Source of the DNA: Hoeflea prorocentri
GTDB taxonomy: Bacteria; Pseudomonadota; Alphaproteobacteria; Rhizobiales; Rhizobiaceae
Direction of reading: 5' to 3'
DNA length: 64,000 nucleotides
Assembly: GCF_027944115.1 (NCBI RefSeq)
Contig: NZ_JAPJZI010000001.1
Span: forward strand, 3,162,001 to 3,226,000
The notes under the pieces are model-generated. The model did no database searches. It was not told the DNA's origin and was given only the letters and a program-made list of their open reading frames with translations. The position numbers and the translations under genes are program-made. Positions 56,061-64,000 of the stretch are shown one piece after another (position 1 is the first letter of the stretch; each line of letters opens with the position of its first letter).

Positions 56061-56357
56061 ATGCCATTCCTGTTTGGTCTCGGTGAGGGCAATATCTTGG
56101 CATTTTGGTTGTCAATCGCGACAGGGATTGCTGCGCTCTTTTTGACCGTGCTCACCGACCACCATCTCGGTATCTTCCGGGTTTTGCCCTACAGATTTCA
56201 CCTTGCCGTCGACGGTCTGGTCGGAATTGCATTCATTGTCGCACCATTGGCCTTTGGTTTCACCGGCATCGAGTTTTGGTACTACATGCTGCTTGGCCTC
56301 ACGGTCCTGGTTGTGGTTGGCTTGCACCAGCCTGAAGACAGCGTTGTGTCGGCATAA
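56061..56357 (+). CDS. Small SPW-repeat-like membrane protein
   Basis: 98 residues with four hydrophobic segments and the pattern LAVDGLVGIAFIVAPLAFGFTGIEFWYYMLLGL, as in short SPW-type membrane proteins of rhizobia. Homology-like sequence extends 24 codons upstream in frame (FVTKSLHAYLDYPVALGLIA), but the only codon near the expected start is ATA at 55989, with AGGA 9 nt before it. Thus either translation begins at the internal ATG 56061, or ATA is used, or the original ATG was lost. Confidence 0.62.
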   Translation: MPFLFGLGEGNILAFWLSIATGIAALFLTVLTDHHLGIFRVLPYRFHLAVDGLVGIAFIVAPLAFGFTGIEFWYYMLLGLTVLVVVGLHQPEDSVVSA

Positions 56358-56377
56358 TGCAGACCTCCCGATACAAA

Positions 56378-56402
56378 CGGGCCGCAATTGTTCTGCGGCC
56401 CG
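56378..56402. terminator. Hairpin after the small membrane protein gene
   Basis: A perfect 9-bp stem CGGGCCGCA / TGCGGCCCG with a 7-nt loop, 20 nt after the stop. No U-tract, so moderate confidence. Confidence 0.55.
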
Positions 56403-56421
56403 AAGCCGTTGAGATTGTTCG

Positions 56422-57021
56422 ATGACACCTTCTGTAAATGCTGACGGTCTTCTGACTGAAGTAAGATCATGCACCATTTGCAAGGATCTCCCGTTGGGAG
56501 CACGCCCGATTGTTCAATTCAGCCCCAGCTCAAGGCTCTTGATCGTCGGTCAGGCACCAGGTCGTATCACCCATGAAAGGGGCATTCCATTTGACGATCC
56601 CTCGGGCGATCGGTTGAGAGCCTGGCTGGGGATTGATCGCGATGTCTTTTACGACGCCCGGAAAGTCGCCATCGTGCCAATGGGCTTCTGTTTTCCTGGA
56701 ACTGCCAATGGAGGTGATTTGCCTCCGCGCAGCGAATGTGCACCAGCGTGGCGCAACAGGATTCTTGATATCCTCACTTCCGTGGAATTGACCCTGGTCA
56801 TCGGACGTTACGCGATTGATTGGCATTTGCCCCAATTTGGCAGATCCACGGTTACTGACGCGGTCAAGTCGTGGGCAGACGTGTGGCCCAATCGGCTCAT
56901 CCTGCCGCACCCAAGCCCACGAAACAATCGGTGGCTCAGGCAAAATCCATGGTTTGAAAACAATATTGTGCCGGTGTTGCAAACGCGGGTGGAGAACGTT
57001 TTTGACGCGGACCGCCCTTAA
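56422..57021 (+). CDS. Uracil-DNA glycosylase superfamily protein
   Basis: A 199-residue protein with the UDG fold. Motif A is LLIVGQAPGRITHERGIPFDDPSGDRL and motif B is LPHPSPRNN, both typical of the UdgX/family-4-like group sometimes annotated as uracil-DNA glycosylase family protein. A CTIC pair is near the N-terminus, but the full set of iron-sulfur cysteines is not clear. Cytoplasmic; substrate uncertain. Confidence 0.78.
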   Translation: MTPSVNADGLLTEVRSCTICKDLPLGARPIVQFSPSSRLLIVGQAPGRITHERGIPFDDPSGDRLRAWLGIDRDVFYDARKVAIVPMGFCFPGTANGGDLPPRSECAPAWRNRILDILTSVELTLVIGRYAIDWHLPQFGRSTVTDAVKSWADVWPNRLILPHPSPRNNRWLRQNPWFENNIVPVLQTRVENVFDADRP

Positions 57022-57192
57022 CATCTGTGAAAACTGACAATGATGGTGGTCCCAATGAAGCCGCTGCCGGGGAACGAGCCGCGGCGGCTTTGCGGCGAGT
57101 TCGAGAATTCGGGCTTCCCAAACAGCCTGTCGATGCGGGTCCAGGCCGAAGTTTGGCATCCCGATCTTGTATCTGTGCTGTCCGACATCCAA

Positions 57193-58275
57193 ATGCATCT
57201 CATGTTACGAACATTTGCAAAGACATTGTTGCTTGCATGCGGGCTGGATGCGGCGCAGGCGGGCGAATTGGAGGACATTGCCGAGCAGGCTGCCTCGAAG
57301 GCACCGAACTATGCGCTGGGTGTCGCCTACGCGGAGAATGGTGCGAAACCCGTGACAATGACATTTGGGCCCATTCACAAAAACACCGACACACCCGTTT
57401 CCACTGATGCGCAATGGCATATCGGATCGATCACAAAGTCTTTCACCGCCGCCCTCATCATGCGGCTGGTGGATCGCGGGACACTCTCGCTCGACGCACC
57501 CGTCGAGGATTATCTGCCCAAGGACAAGGCGCTCATGCACGCGCAATGGCGCGCGCTCACCCTTCGTCAATTGCTCTCACACACGTCCGGACTGCCCGCC
57601 AACGCGCCCATGGAACACTTTTCAAAACGATCGAACGAGAACCTCCACGATCTGCGGCGTGAGATCCTGGCCGCCTTGTGGATCAGTCCGCTTTCCGATC
57701 AGACGGGCGCTTATCTCTATTCCAATCTCGGCTATTTGCTGGCAGGTTTTGTTGCCGAAGAGGCCACCGGAAAACCCTGGGAAAAGCTCGTTCTTGACGA
57801 ACTGGCGGTTCCGCTTGACCTGAAATCACTCGGGTTCGGGGCGCCGGTGAAGGACGGAGCGCCGTGGGGCCATGGCGGATTTGTTCTGTTCAAGCGCGAG
57901 GTCTCGCCACAAGCGGACATAACGGACAATCCACCCTGGCTCGGGCCTGCCGGGACAATCCATTTGAGCCTCAACGATCTTGTGCTTTGGGGCCAGGCCC
58001 ACCTTGCCGCGTGCAAGGGAGAAGCAGATCAGTTTTTGTCAGCCAAAAGTTGCCTGGCAATGCAGGAGATCATCGCTGAAAACTACGGTCTCGGCTGGGT
58101 GATCGAGGACAATAAAGACCCACCCCATATCTGGCACAACGGGTCGAACACCATGTGGTACGCCAAGTTGGTGATCCTTCCGGATCAAGACCGTGTGCTG
58201 GCAGCCGCAACCAACGTTTTTCATGCGAGAAGAATAGACAGGCTTTTGGACGACATGCGCCTGTCGAACGACTGA
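57193..58275 (+). CDS. Secreted serine beta-lactamase-like hydrolase (class C/esterase family)
   Basis: A 360-residue protein with PF00144 motifs: catalytic SITK (SxxK) in WHIGSITKSFTAALIMRLVDRG, YSN in AYLYSNLGYLLAGF, and HNG near the end (HIWHNGSN), with HTSGLP between. A signal peptide (LRTFAKTLLLACGLDAAQA) follows the start. I prefer ATG 57193 (or 57202) to the 57040 start, because the extra 51 residues precede the signal peptide. Members are esterases, D-aminopeptidases or weak beta-lactamases. Confidence 0.8.
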   Translation: MHLMLRTFAKTLLLACGLDAAQAGELEDIAEQAASKAPNYALGVAYAENGAKPVTMTFGPIHKNTDTPVSTDAQWHIGSITKSFTAALIMRLVDRGTLSLDAPVEDYLPKDKALMHAQWRALTLRQLLSHTSGLPANAPMEHFSKRSNENLHDLRREILAALWISPLSDQTGAYLYSNLGYLLAGFVAEEATGKPWEKLVLDELAVPLDLKSLGFGAPVKDGAPWGHGGFVLFKREVSPQADITDNPPWLGPAGTIHLSLNDLVLWGQAHLAACKGEADQFLSAKSCLAMQEIIAENYGLGWVIEDNKDPPHIWHNGSNTMWYAKLVILPDQDRVLAAATNVFHARRIDRLLDDMRLSND

Positions 58276-58621
58276 AGCCGGCACCGGCCCCAAGCAGCCG
58301 AACCGGTCATTTGGTTGTCTGTCTCGCGCCGGCTTGTGAAAAGGCGTTGTGTGATCTAAGTACACACCATGTCCTATGCAAGATGGGGCGACGGAGATTT
58401 TATGTCCACGCTTGCGGCCCGCCGCTAAGGTCCACCCGACCGGATCGATCTGAACCAAAAAGCCTACCGTGCGCAATGCCGGGAGCTTTTTCGGCTGACA
58501 TAAATTCAAGAGACAATCCATTGAACACCTCACAATACGAACGGCGTGTTTTGCGCGTTCCGCCGCCGCTCGAGCGCAAGCCCGACAATACGCAAGAGAC
58601 ACCCGCCAAGGATCATCACCA
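58276..58621. other. Intergenic region, no gene supported
   Basis: A 346-bp stretch between two plus-strand genes, holding the upstream region of the acetyltransferase gene. A short TTG-initiated frame (58519-58628, 36 codons including the stop) ends 7 nt into the next gene, but it has no recognised similarity. I see no RNA gene or clear promoter. Confidence 0.4.
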
Positions 58622-59086
58622 ATGTTGAAACCGACAATCAAACCGACGACAGAAGACGACATCCCGGCCCTGCTGATCGTGCTGGATCAGACCGGGCTTT
58701 TTCCAAGTGACATGCTCCCGGACATGCTCGCGCCATCCCTTCAGGGAGATACCGGCGCATTCTGGCTGACCTGCCATCTTGACGGGGCAGCCGTCGGTTT
58801 GTGCTATACGGCACCGGAGGAACTGACCGATGGAGCCTGGAACATGCTCGCGCTTGCGGTCCGGCCCGATCTTCAGGGCAAGAAGCTGGGAGCAGCACTC
58901 GTTGCTGCAGCCGAGCAGCACCTCAGGGAAAAGAACCAACGCATCCTGATCGTCGACACCTCGAGTACGGAAGACTTCGCACGGACCCGGACATTTTATG
59001 CCCGCAACGGATATGAAGAAGAAGCGCGCATCCGGGACTTCTGGTCAGAAGGCGATGACAAGGTGATTTTCCGAAAGGCACTCTGA
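58622..59086 (+). CDS. GNAT family N-acetyltransferase
   Basis: A 154-residue acetyltransferase. The acetyl-CoA site is MLALAVRPDLQGKKLGAALVAA (Q/RxxGxG/A form), followed by RTRTFYARNGYEEEARIRDFW. The substrate is unknown. AAGGA lies 9 nt before the ATG. Confidence 0.84.
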   Translation: MLKPTIKPTTEDDIPALLIVLDQTGLFPSDMLPDMLAPSLQGDTGAFWLTCHLDGAAVGLCYTAPEELTDGAWNMLALAVRPDLQGKKLGAALVAAAEQHLREKNQRILIVDTSSTEDFARTRTFYARNGYEEEARIRDFWSEGDDKVIFRKAL

Positions 59087-59094
59087 CTACAAAT

Positions 59095-59122
59095 GCCCTT
59101 CGCCATTCAGTTGGCGGAGGGC
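59095..59122. terminator. Terminator between convergent GNAT and LysR genes
   Basis: An 11-bp stem GCCCTTCGCCA / TGGCGGAGGGC with one T-G pair and a 6-nt loop, 8 nt after the acetyltransferase stop. The GC-rich stem is followed by TCTTC on the plus strand. Confidence 0.7.
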
Positions 59123-59159
59123 TCTTCAAAGGGCGGTGGAGCGGCCAATGGCCTGACGG

Positions 59160-60020
59160 TCAAGTCGTTCCGTCTGCACACAGATCGACGATCAGACGCT
59201 CCACGTCGCGGACCACCTTTGAGCGTGCCTCGGGTCGGCGCGCCAGCGACACTTTCAAAGCGGGAAGCGGTGGCATCCCGGCGTCCCGGCCCAACACCCG
59301 CAGACCGGCGTCCACGTTTTCCTCCAACCCTGCTGCTATCCCGATCCCGGCCCTTGCCGCCGCCATCATCCCGCCGAAGCTCTTGGTGCTCATGGCGACA
59401 CGATACCGCCGCCCGGCCCGCTCCAGTGCACCCCTGATCGTTCGGGCGTAGTCGCTTCCCTCCACCCAGATGATAATCGGCAGCGGGTCCTGCTCATGCA
59501 AGTCCACCACTTCAGGTCCTATCCAGACCGGGTTGCGAACAAACAGCGGCACGGTCTGCGGCATCCCTGCGGCGGCGCCGGCAAGCAGGGCGAGATCGAG
59601 CCCGCTGTCGCGCAGGCCGCCGATCAAATCGGGCGTGGCCTCGGTCCACAGCGACAGCTCCACGTACGGCGCCACCTTCCGCATCTCCGGCAGAAGCCGC
59701 CTGAGAACCGGCGTCAGGAAAACCTCTGACATGCCGAGTGCAACCCGGCCCGCGCTGGAGGTCAGGGCGAAGGCCTCGCATGCCCGGTCATGGGCGTTCA
59801 GTACTTCGCGCGCCGGTCCCAGAAGCCGCCGACCCTCCTGCGTCAGCCGCACCGTTCCGCTGCCGCGCTCAAGGATCGGCCGCCCGATCTCGGCCTCCAG
59901 TTTCTTGATCTGCTGGCTGACTGCACTCTGTGTGCGCCCGATCTGCTGGCCGGCCGCCGTGAAGCTCCCTGTCTCGATGATCGCCAGAAATGCTTTCAAT
60001 GCGTCGATATCCATACCCAT
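59160..60020 (-). CDS. LysR family transcriptional regulator
   Basis: A 286-residue regulator: N-terminal HTH (MDIDALKAFLAIIETGSFTAAGQQIGRTQSAVSQQIKKLE seen in pieces, with the SAVSQQI recognition helix) and a LysR substrate domain (VALGMSEVFLTPVLRRLLPEM onward). It is divergent from the acetyltransferase at 60107, 86 nt away, which is the classic arrangement for a LysR protein and its target. Start could also be two codons later at 60014. Confidence 0.87.
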   Translation of the reverse strand: MGMDIDALKAFLAIIETGSFTAAGQQIGRTQSAVSQQIKKLEAEIGRPILERGSGTVRLTQEGRRLLGPAREVLNAHDRACEAFALTSSAGRVALGMSEVFLTPVLRRLLPEMRKVAPYVELSLWTEATPDLIGGLRDSGLDLALLAGAAAGMPQTVPLFVRNPVWIGPEVVDLHEQDPLPIIIWVEGSDYARTIRGALERAGRRYRVAMSTKSFGGMMAAARAGIGIAAGLEENVDAGLRVLGRDAGMPPLPALKVSLARRPEARSKVVRDVERLIVDLCADGTT

Positions 60021-60106
60021 TAGAATTTCTTATTCTGGTTAGAAAGTAAATTCGTTTGCGAAATGGACAGGTTCATCGGCATCTTCCGCGGCGAAGGAGA
60101 CATCCG

Positions 60107-60700
60107 ATGGACCAGCTTTTCACCCACCGTCTTGCCCGGCCCGACGATTTCGGCGCCCTGATGGCTCTTCTGCACCGCGCCACCCTTGGTCTCAATGACG
60201 ATCACTACGATCTGGATGCCATGCGCCTTGCTCTCAAAGAGGTGCCGCTGCTGACGCCTGATCTTGTCGACGATGGCCACTACCATGTTCTCACCGGCGC
60301 TGAAGGCGCGATCCTCGCCGGCGGCGGCTGGTCCTGCCGCGCACCCGGCTATGCGGCGGCATCCGGCGAGCATGCCGCCGCGCTGGCGCCCGGCCAGGCA
60401 CTTGTCCGGGCCGTAAATGTCGACCCGACTGTTGCCCGCCGGGGCCTCGGCAGCCGGATCATGGCGATCATCGAGGCGGACGCCGCCGCCCACGGCGTCC
60501 GCCACCTCTCGCTAACGGCCACCCTGCCCGGCAAACAGCTCTACGATCGCCTCGGCTACCGCACCCTTCACCCCGTTGAGGGACGGCTTTCAAACGGCTA
60601 CCGCGTCAGCCTCTACGCCATGGAAAAGGTGCTATCGCATGATCCCGATGCAGCCGCGAGACCCGTCACTCAAGGTGTTTCCGGCAGGGACCTTTGCTGA
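60107..60700 (+). CDS. GNAT family N-acetyltransferase, divergent from a LysR gene
   Basis: A 197-residue acetyltransferase. Acetyl-CoA motif VRAVNVDPTVARRGLGSRIMAI and the end GKQLYDRLGYRTLHPVEGRLSNG are visible. ATG at 60107 has AAGGAGA upstream; the open frame starts earlier without support. Likely controlled by the divergent LysR regulator. Substrate unknown. Confidence 0.84.
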   Translation: MDQLFTHRLARPDDFGALMALLHRATLGLNDDHYDLDAMRLALKEVPLLTPDLVDDGHYHVLTGAEGAILAGGGWSCRAPGYAAASGEHAAALAPGQALVRAVNVDPTVARRGLGSRIMAIIEADAAAHGVRHLSLTATLPGKQLYDRLGYRTLHPVEGRLSNGYRVSLYAMEKVLSHDPDAAARPVTQGVSGRDLC

Positions 60701-60704
60701 ACCG

Positions 60705-61085
60705 CTATTTCATGGAGCTTATGCCAAACAGATTGCCCTCGGTATCCTGGCACAGCGACACCCAACCGAATTCACCGATCGAGAATTTCGGTCTGACCAC
60801 GTCCCCGCCGGCTTCTGCAACACGCGCCTCCTCGTTGGCACAGTCTTCGGCGGAAAAATAAACGACGGTCCCGCCGACACCGGGAGAGGCATTGGCCGAT
60901 TTCGTCAAGGCACCACCCGCGCCATACGCCCCCATATCTGCCGGAAAACTCATCATTTGAGTTTCACCTGTGGGGTCACCGATCGGTTCGAGTTTGCAGT
61001 CCAGCACGGTTTCGTAAAACGATACGGCCCGATCCAGGTCGTTTACATAGATATCAAACCATCCAACAGCGTTTGTTTTAGACAT
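60705..61085 (-). CDS. VOC family protein (glyoxalase-like)
   Basis: A 126-residue protein: NAVGWFDIYVNDLDRAVSFYETVL at the start, then TVVYFSAEDCANEEARVAEAGGDVV and GEFGWVSLCQDTEGNLFGI. Metal ligands are not complete (the first strand lacks the usual His), so it may be a binding rather than catalytic member. ATG at 61085 has GGAG 6 nt upstream. It lies 69 nt downstream of the AraC-type gene on the same strand. Confidence 0.82.
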   Translation of the reverse strand: MSKTNAVGWFDIYVNDLDRAVSFYETVLDCKLEPIGDPTGETQMMSFPADMGAYGAGGALTKSANASPGVGGTVVYFSAEDCANEEARVAEAGGDVVRPKFSIGEFGWVSLCQDTEGNLFGISSMK

Positions 61086-61154
61086 CATCAACTCCAGTTT
61101 GTTGTCGAACATGCCCATCAGCTACCAAGCCGTTATTGGTCAGTATTGTAGATT

Positions 61155-61910
61155 TCAGACATCGAATTTTCTGGAATACTTGCCCGGCGTATAGCCTGTC
61201 GCCCGGCGGAACGAGTGGATGAAGTGAGACTGGTCAGCATATGAAAGGGAAGGCTCGCCGTCTAAGGATTGCTGCAGCCGAAGTACCTTGAGGAAATCGT
61301 GAGGCGCAAAACCCGTCGTCTTTTTGAGAACCCGTTGCAATTGGCGTGGTGATAACCCTGCCACCGCCGCCATTTCTGCGACAGAATGGATGTCGTCGAG
61401 GTGCTGGAATATCCTTTCGGTGACCGGATTGGCGATTACGAGCTTGCGTTCAATCAGGTCTTCCACAAAGCGAGAGAGCATGGACTGCTTGGCTGCAAAA
61501 TCCTTGCCGATAAGGGCCTGATTGAGAGCGGTCAGCGGTAGAGTGCCGTCATAGGCGTCTTTCACCAGACCGTAGGACGCCTCTTCGCAGTCTCCCTGCC
61601 AAACGCCCGGCAGAAGTCGGATGTTGAGAAAGTGAAACGTCTTGCCCAGATTGAGCTCCTCAGAGGAAGAATGCAGCCTGGTTATCCCGACGACGCCCGG
61701 ATTGAGCTGATCGAAAACGATATAGGTGCAGGCGTCCGGCAGGGCGTGGAAGCGATAATCGTCCAACAAGGCAGCCTGCGTGCGCAGTTCCAGAAAACGA
61801 TGGACAATGCCTCGCAAATGTTTGGGCGGTTCGGCTTCAAAAAACTGAACGGTTTCAACCGTTTTGTCTTTACCGTTTCCCTTTGGATCGTACATACCGC
61901 GCTCGCTCAT
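61155..61910 (-). CDS. AraC family transcriptional regulator
   Basis: A 251-residue regulator. An N-terminal DUF6597-like/AraC sensor region (FEAEPPKHLRGIVHRFLELRT, HALPDACTYIVFDQ) precedes the double HTH (DIHSVAEMAAVAGLSPRQLQRVLKKTTGFAP then SYADQSHFIHSFRRATGYTPGKYSRKF). ATG at 61910 is preferred; a GTG at 61934 is possible. It probably controls the VOC gene downstream. Confidence 0.85.
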   Translation of the reverse strand: MSERGMYDPKGNGKDKTVETVQFFEAEPPKHLRGIVHRFLELRTQAALLDDYRFHALPDACTYIVFDQLNPGVVGITRLHSSSEELNLGKTFHFLNIRLLPGVWQGDCEEASYGLVKDAYDGTLPLTALNQALIGKDFAAKQSMLSRFVEDLIERKLVIANPVTERIFQHLDDIHSVAEMAAVAGLSPRQLQRVLKKTTGFAPHDFLKVLRLQQSLDGEPSLSYADQSHFIHSFRRATGYTPGKYSRKFDV

Positions 61911-62037
61911 TTCGCAGTTCTGTATTGGTAACACGTATCATCAATACTGCATTGAATGCATTCATAGCTTTCCCCTGCACCATGAACCGCCAAGAGAGTC
62001 TCCTCCAGGTACCGACAGCCCTTATTCAATTGAAACC

Positions 62038-62343
62038 ATGTCGGACTACATGACAAACTGCCATTACAAGTATTCAGTTGATGAAGAGCCAACTTCTTAT
62101 GGAGAATTCAGGCTTCGAGAGAAGTTGTTCTTCTTAAATCGTGAATTTTGGGTTTGGAGTTGCAAAGACGGTTTCGGCAGGACCTGGGATGTCGTGGTGG
62201 GGCGAGACGAGCCTTCGTTTCATCCGGATTCCCAGCCGCCAATTTGGATGTTTGGCGCTCTTCATGAGAAGCGATACGATCCGAGAGAGATTATCGTCAA
62301 TGAGTTTCCAGAACTCATTCACGAAACAGGAAAAATCAACTGA
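62038..62343 (+). CDS. Small orphan protein of unknown function, low GC
   Basis: A 101-residue hydrophilic protein with many aromatic and charged residues (FRLREKLFFLNREFWVWSCKDGFGRTWDVV; MFGALHEKRYDPREIIVNEF). I recognise no family. Base and codon use differ from its neighbours: GC is under 50 percent by eye, while flanking genes are near 60. ATG at 62038 is preferred because the earlier part of the open frame looks non-coding. It could be a recent acquisition; it may also be non-functional. Confidence 0.5.
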   Translation: MSDYMTNCHYKYSVDEEPTSYGEFRLREKLFFLNREFWVWSCKDGFGRTWDVVVGRDEPSFHPDSQPPIWMFGALHEKRYDPREIIVNEFPELIHETGKIN

Positions 62344-62396
62344 TCATTCGCGGTTAACCGAAACCAATCGGCACCTTGGGCTCCAAGCGGCTCCGC

Positions 62397-63806
62397 TTAA
62401 CTCCCCACCCATGGCCCATGGTGGGCGCCTTCGGCATCCACCCGCTCAAAGGAGTGGGCGCCGAAGAAATCGCGCTGGGCCTGGATCATATTGGCGGTGG
62501 AACGGCCGGTGCGCATCATGTCGAAATAGGCAAGGCCGGATGAGAGCGCCGGCACGGGATTGCCGCCAAGGCTCGCCTTGCTGACGAGTGACCGCAGATC
62601 GCCCTGCCCGCGCTTCATGATGTCGGCGAAGAATGGCGCGAACATCAGATTGACGCGGCCCGAGGCCGTGAGCGCCTCGGCCATGTCGTTGAGCATGGTC
62701 GAGCGGATGATGCAGCCGGCGCGCCAGACCTTGGCGATCTCGGGCAGCGGCAGCGACCAGCCGAATTCCTCCGAGGCCGCCTCGATCATGGTGAAGCCCT
62801 GCGCGTAACAGGCGACCTTGCCGGCAAGCAGCGCGTTTTCAAGGCATTGCGGCGTGACGGTTTCGGCATCGAGCGCCTGCGGCGCGGGCCCGAAGAGCGC
62901 TTCGCCGGCCTCGCGCTCCTTTGTGCGGGCCGAGATGTTGCGCGCGGCGACCGCGGCCTCAATGGCGGAGACGGGTGTTCCAAGATGCTGGGCCTCGATC
63001 ACCGTCCAGCGGCCTGTGCCCTTCTGGCCGGCGCGGTCGAGGATGATGTCGAGCACCGGGCGGTCCGTCTGAGGGTCAATCGCCCGCGAGACTTCGGCGG
63101 AAATCTCGATGAGATAGGAATGCAGCGGCCCCTTGTTCCACGCGGCGAAGATATCGGCGATCCGCGCCGGCTCATAGCCGAGCCCGTCGCGCATGATGCC
63201 GTAGACCTCGGCGATCATCTGCATGTCGGCATATTCGATGCCGTTATGCACCATTTTCACGAAGTGCCCTGCCCCGCCCTCGCCCATCCATGTGGCGCAA
63301 GGCACGCGATCATATTTAGCGGCGATCGCTTTCAGCACCGGCGCGACCCGGTCCCAGGCCGGCTTCGGCCCGCCGCCCATGATGGACGGTCCATAACGCG
63401 CACCCTCGGAGCCGCCCGACACGCCGATGCCGAGGAAAAGCTCACCCTTCTCCCTGGCCTCAGCCGCGCGGCGGTTGGTATCGCGGAAATTGGCATTGCC
63501 GGCATCAATGATCAGATCGCCATCGCCGAGCATCGGGCGCAGGATTTCGATATGCTGATCGACGACCTCGCCCGCCGGCACCATGAGGATGATGTTGCGC
63601 GGGGGTGCAATCGCCGCGACAAATTCCGTCAGGGTCTCGCACGGCGTCAGCTTGTCCGCCAGCTCTCCGGCTCCGTCCACAAAGGCCCGCGTACGCTCGG
63701 GCGTGCGGTTATAGACCGCGATATCGTGGCCATTGTCTGCGATGTTGAGCGCCAGGTTGCTGCCCATGGTGCCAAGGCCGATGAGGCCGATGCCGGGTGT
63801 CGTCAT
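62397..63806 (-). CDS. gnd: 6-phosphogluconate dehydrogenase, decarboxylating
   Basis: A 469-residue enzyme, the standard length. NADP-binding motif IGLIGLGTMGSNLALN at the start, NRTPERTR, the signature ILMVPAG, GIGVSGGSEGARYGPSIMGGG and the catalytic Lys in HFVKMVHNGIEY are all present. It oxidises 6-phosphogluconate to ribulose 5-phosphate, making NADPH and CO2 (pentose phosphate pathway). ATG at 63806 gives the usual N-terminus; the 28-codon upstream extension is not conserved. Confidence 0.93.
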   Translation of the reverse strand: MTTPGIGLIGLGTMGSNLALNIADNGHDIAVYNRTPERTRAFVDGAGELADKLTPCETLTEFVAAIAPPRNIILMVPAGEVVDQHIEILRPMLGDGDLIIDAGNANFRDTNRRAAEAREKGELFLGIGVSGGSEGARYGPSIMGGGPKPAWDRVAPVLKAIAAKYDRVPCATWMGEGGAGHFVKMVHNGIEYADMQMIAEVYGIMRDGLGYEPARIADIFAAWNKGPLHSYLIEISAEVSRAIDPQTDRPVLDIILDRAGQKGTGRWTVIEAQHLGTPVSAIEAAVAARNISARTKEREAGEALFGPAPQALDAETVTPQCLENALLAGKVACYAQGFTMIEAASEEFGWSLPLPEIAKVWRAGCIIRSTMLNDMAEALTASGRVNLMFAPFFADIMKRGQGDLRSLVSKASLGGNPVPALSSGLAYFDMMRTGRSTANMIQAQRDFFGAHSFERVDAEGAHHGPWVGS

Positions 63807-63992
63807 GATGTGTGAATGCCTTTCTGTCGTCGCCGCCTCGCCAAACGCCTGCCCATCATCGCGCTGACGTTTTTTCGATGGATAACACATTCGCAGGAAC
63901 TGTGGCGGGCGAATTCTTAGCTTTCAACGGCTCTTGCGGCGAACGGCGTGAAACCGCTAGTGTCGCGCGGTCAAAAACAGAGCGGAGAATTC

Positions 63993-64000
63993 GATGAGCA
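63993..64000 (+). CDS. Possible start of a plus-strand gene cut by the window edge
   Basis: ATGAGCA at the very end is preceded by GCGGAGAATTCG, a good ribosome binding site at normal spacing. Only two full codons (Met-Ser) are visible, so no product can be named. Confidence 0.4.

Noticed and set aside
57040-57192. N-terminal extension of the serine hydrolase
   Set aside because: The signal peptide starts after it; an exported protein with 51 residues before its signal peptide is unlikely.
58519-58628. A short TTG-started frame overlapping the acetyltransferase start, like a leader peptide
   Set aside because: Weak ribosome site and no conserved features; could be chance.
62847-63815. A 322-codon open frame on the plus strand
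   Set aside because: Antisense to gnd.

Overview
The window (64 kb, GC-rich, roughly 60 percent by eye) looks like chromosome from an alphaproteobacterium of the order Hyphomicrobiales (Rhizobiales). The basis is the gene families present: stand-alone MnmD, DUF6867 inside a liv operon, DUF992, the smoEFGK-smoS-mtlK polyol operon, DctB/DctD next to a TAXI-TRAP transporter, and DUF4142 paired with a cupredoxin. A marine or host-associated heterotroph fits the number of solute importers, but that is inference. I saw no rRNA, tRNA, CRISPR array, insertion sequence or prophage.

Layout. 1-325: 3' end of mnmD. 391-11443: two branched-chain amino acid type (Liv/HAAT) ABC importers sharing one divergent control region; the left one is livH-M-G-F-DUF6867-livK on the minus strand, the right one is livG-F-H-M on the plus strand with its binding protein convergent. 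11656-17136: a DMT exporter downstream of a three-subunit molybdoenzyme that best fits SoeABC, the cytoplasmic sulfite:quinone dehydrogenase. 17343-24491: a LacI repressor divergent from a DUF1989-GcvT fusion enzyme and a betaine-type ABC importer, with two tandem LacI-type operators between them. 24554-25021: a secreted DUF992 protein. 25235-32774: sorbitol/mannitol uptake and oxidation with its LacI regulator and two matching operators. 33026-34884: NDH-2 and DUF1697. 35023-41754: DctB/DctD two-component system, a sigma-54 promoter, and a TAXI-TRAP importer. 41859-44371: KefB-type antiporter with its flavodoxin-fold partner. 44550-49756: secreted proteins of unknown role, including an acetolactate-decarboxylase-like protein without its metal ligands and a protein with 17 tandem 18-residue repeats, plus an M20 amidohydrolase. 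49797-53348: fumarylacetoacetase-family hydrolase, cyclase-family hydrolase, VOC protein, and a SnoaL-PAS-LuxR regulator. 53356-58275: membrane adenylate cyclase, a cupredoxin/DUF4142 pair next to a broken AraC gene, a small membrane protein, a UDG-family protein and a serine hydrolase. 58622-62343: acetyltransferases with a LysR regulator, a VOC protein, an AraC regulator and a low-GC orphan. 62397-63806: gnd.

Taken together the region is a scavenging island: five solute importers feed catabolic enzymes encoded beside them, and three have local transcription factors. A recurrent design is visible. In the betaine, polyol and TRAP operons the binding-protein gene is followed at once by a strong hairpin before the permease or ATPase genes, which would let the binding protein be made in excess. 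The least explained parts are the repeat protein and its coupled partner (46902-49756), the metal-less acetolactate decarboxylase homologue (44550-45362), and a DctD whose AAA+ domain lacks the Walker B glutamate and the normal GAFTGA loop.
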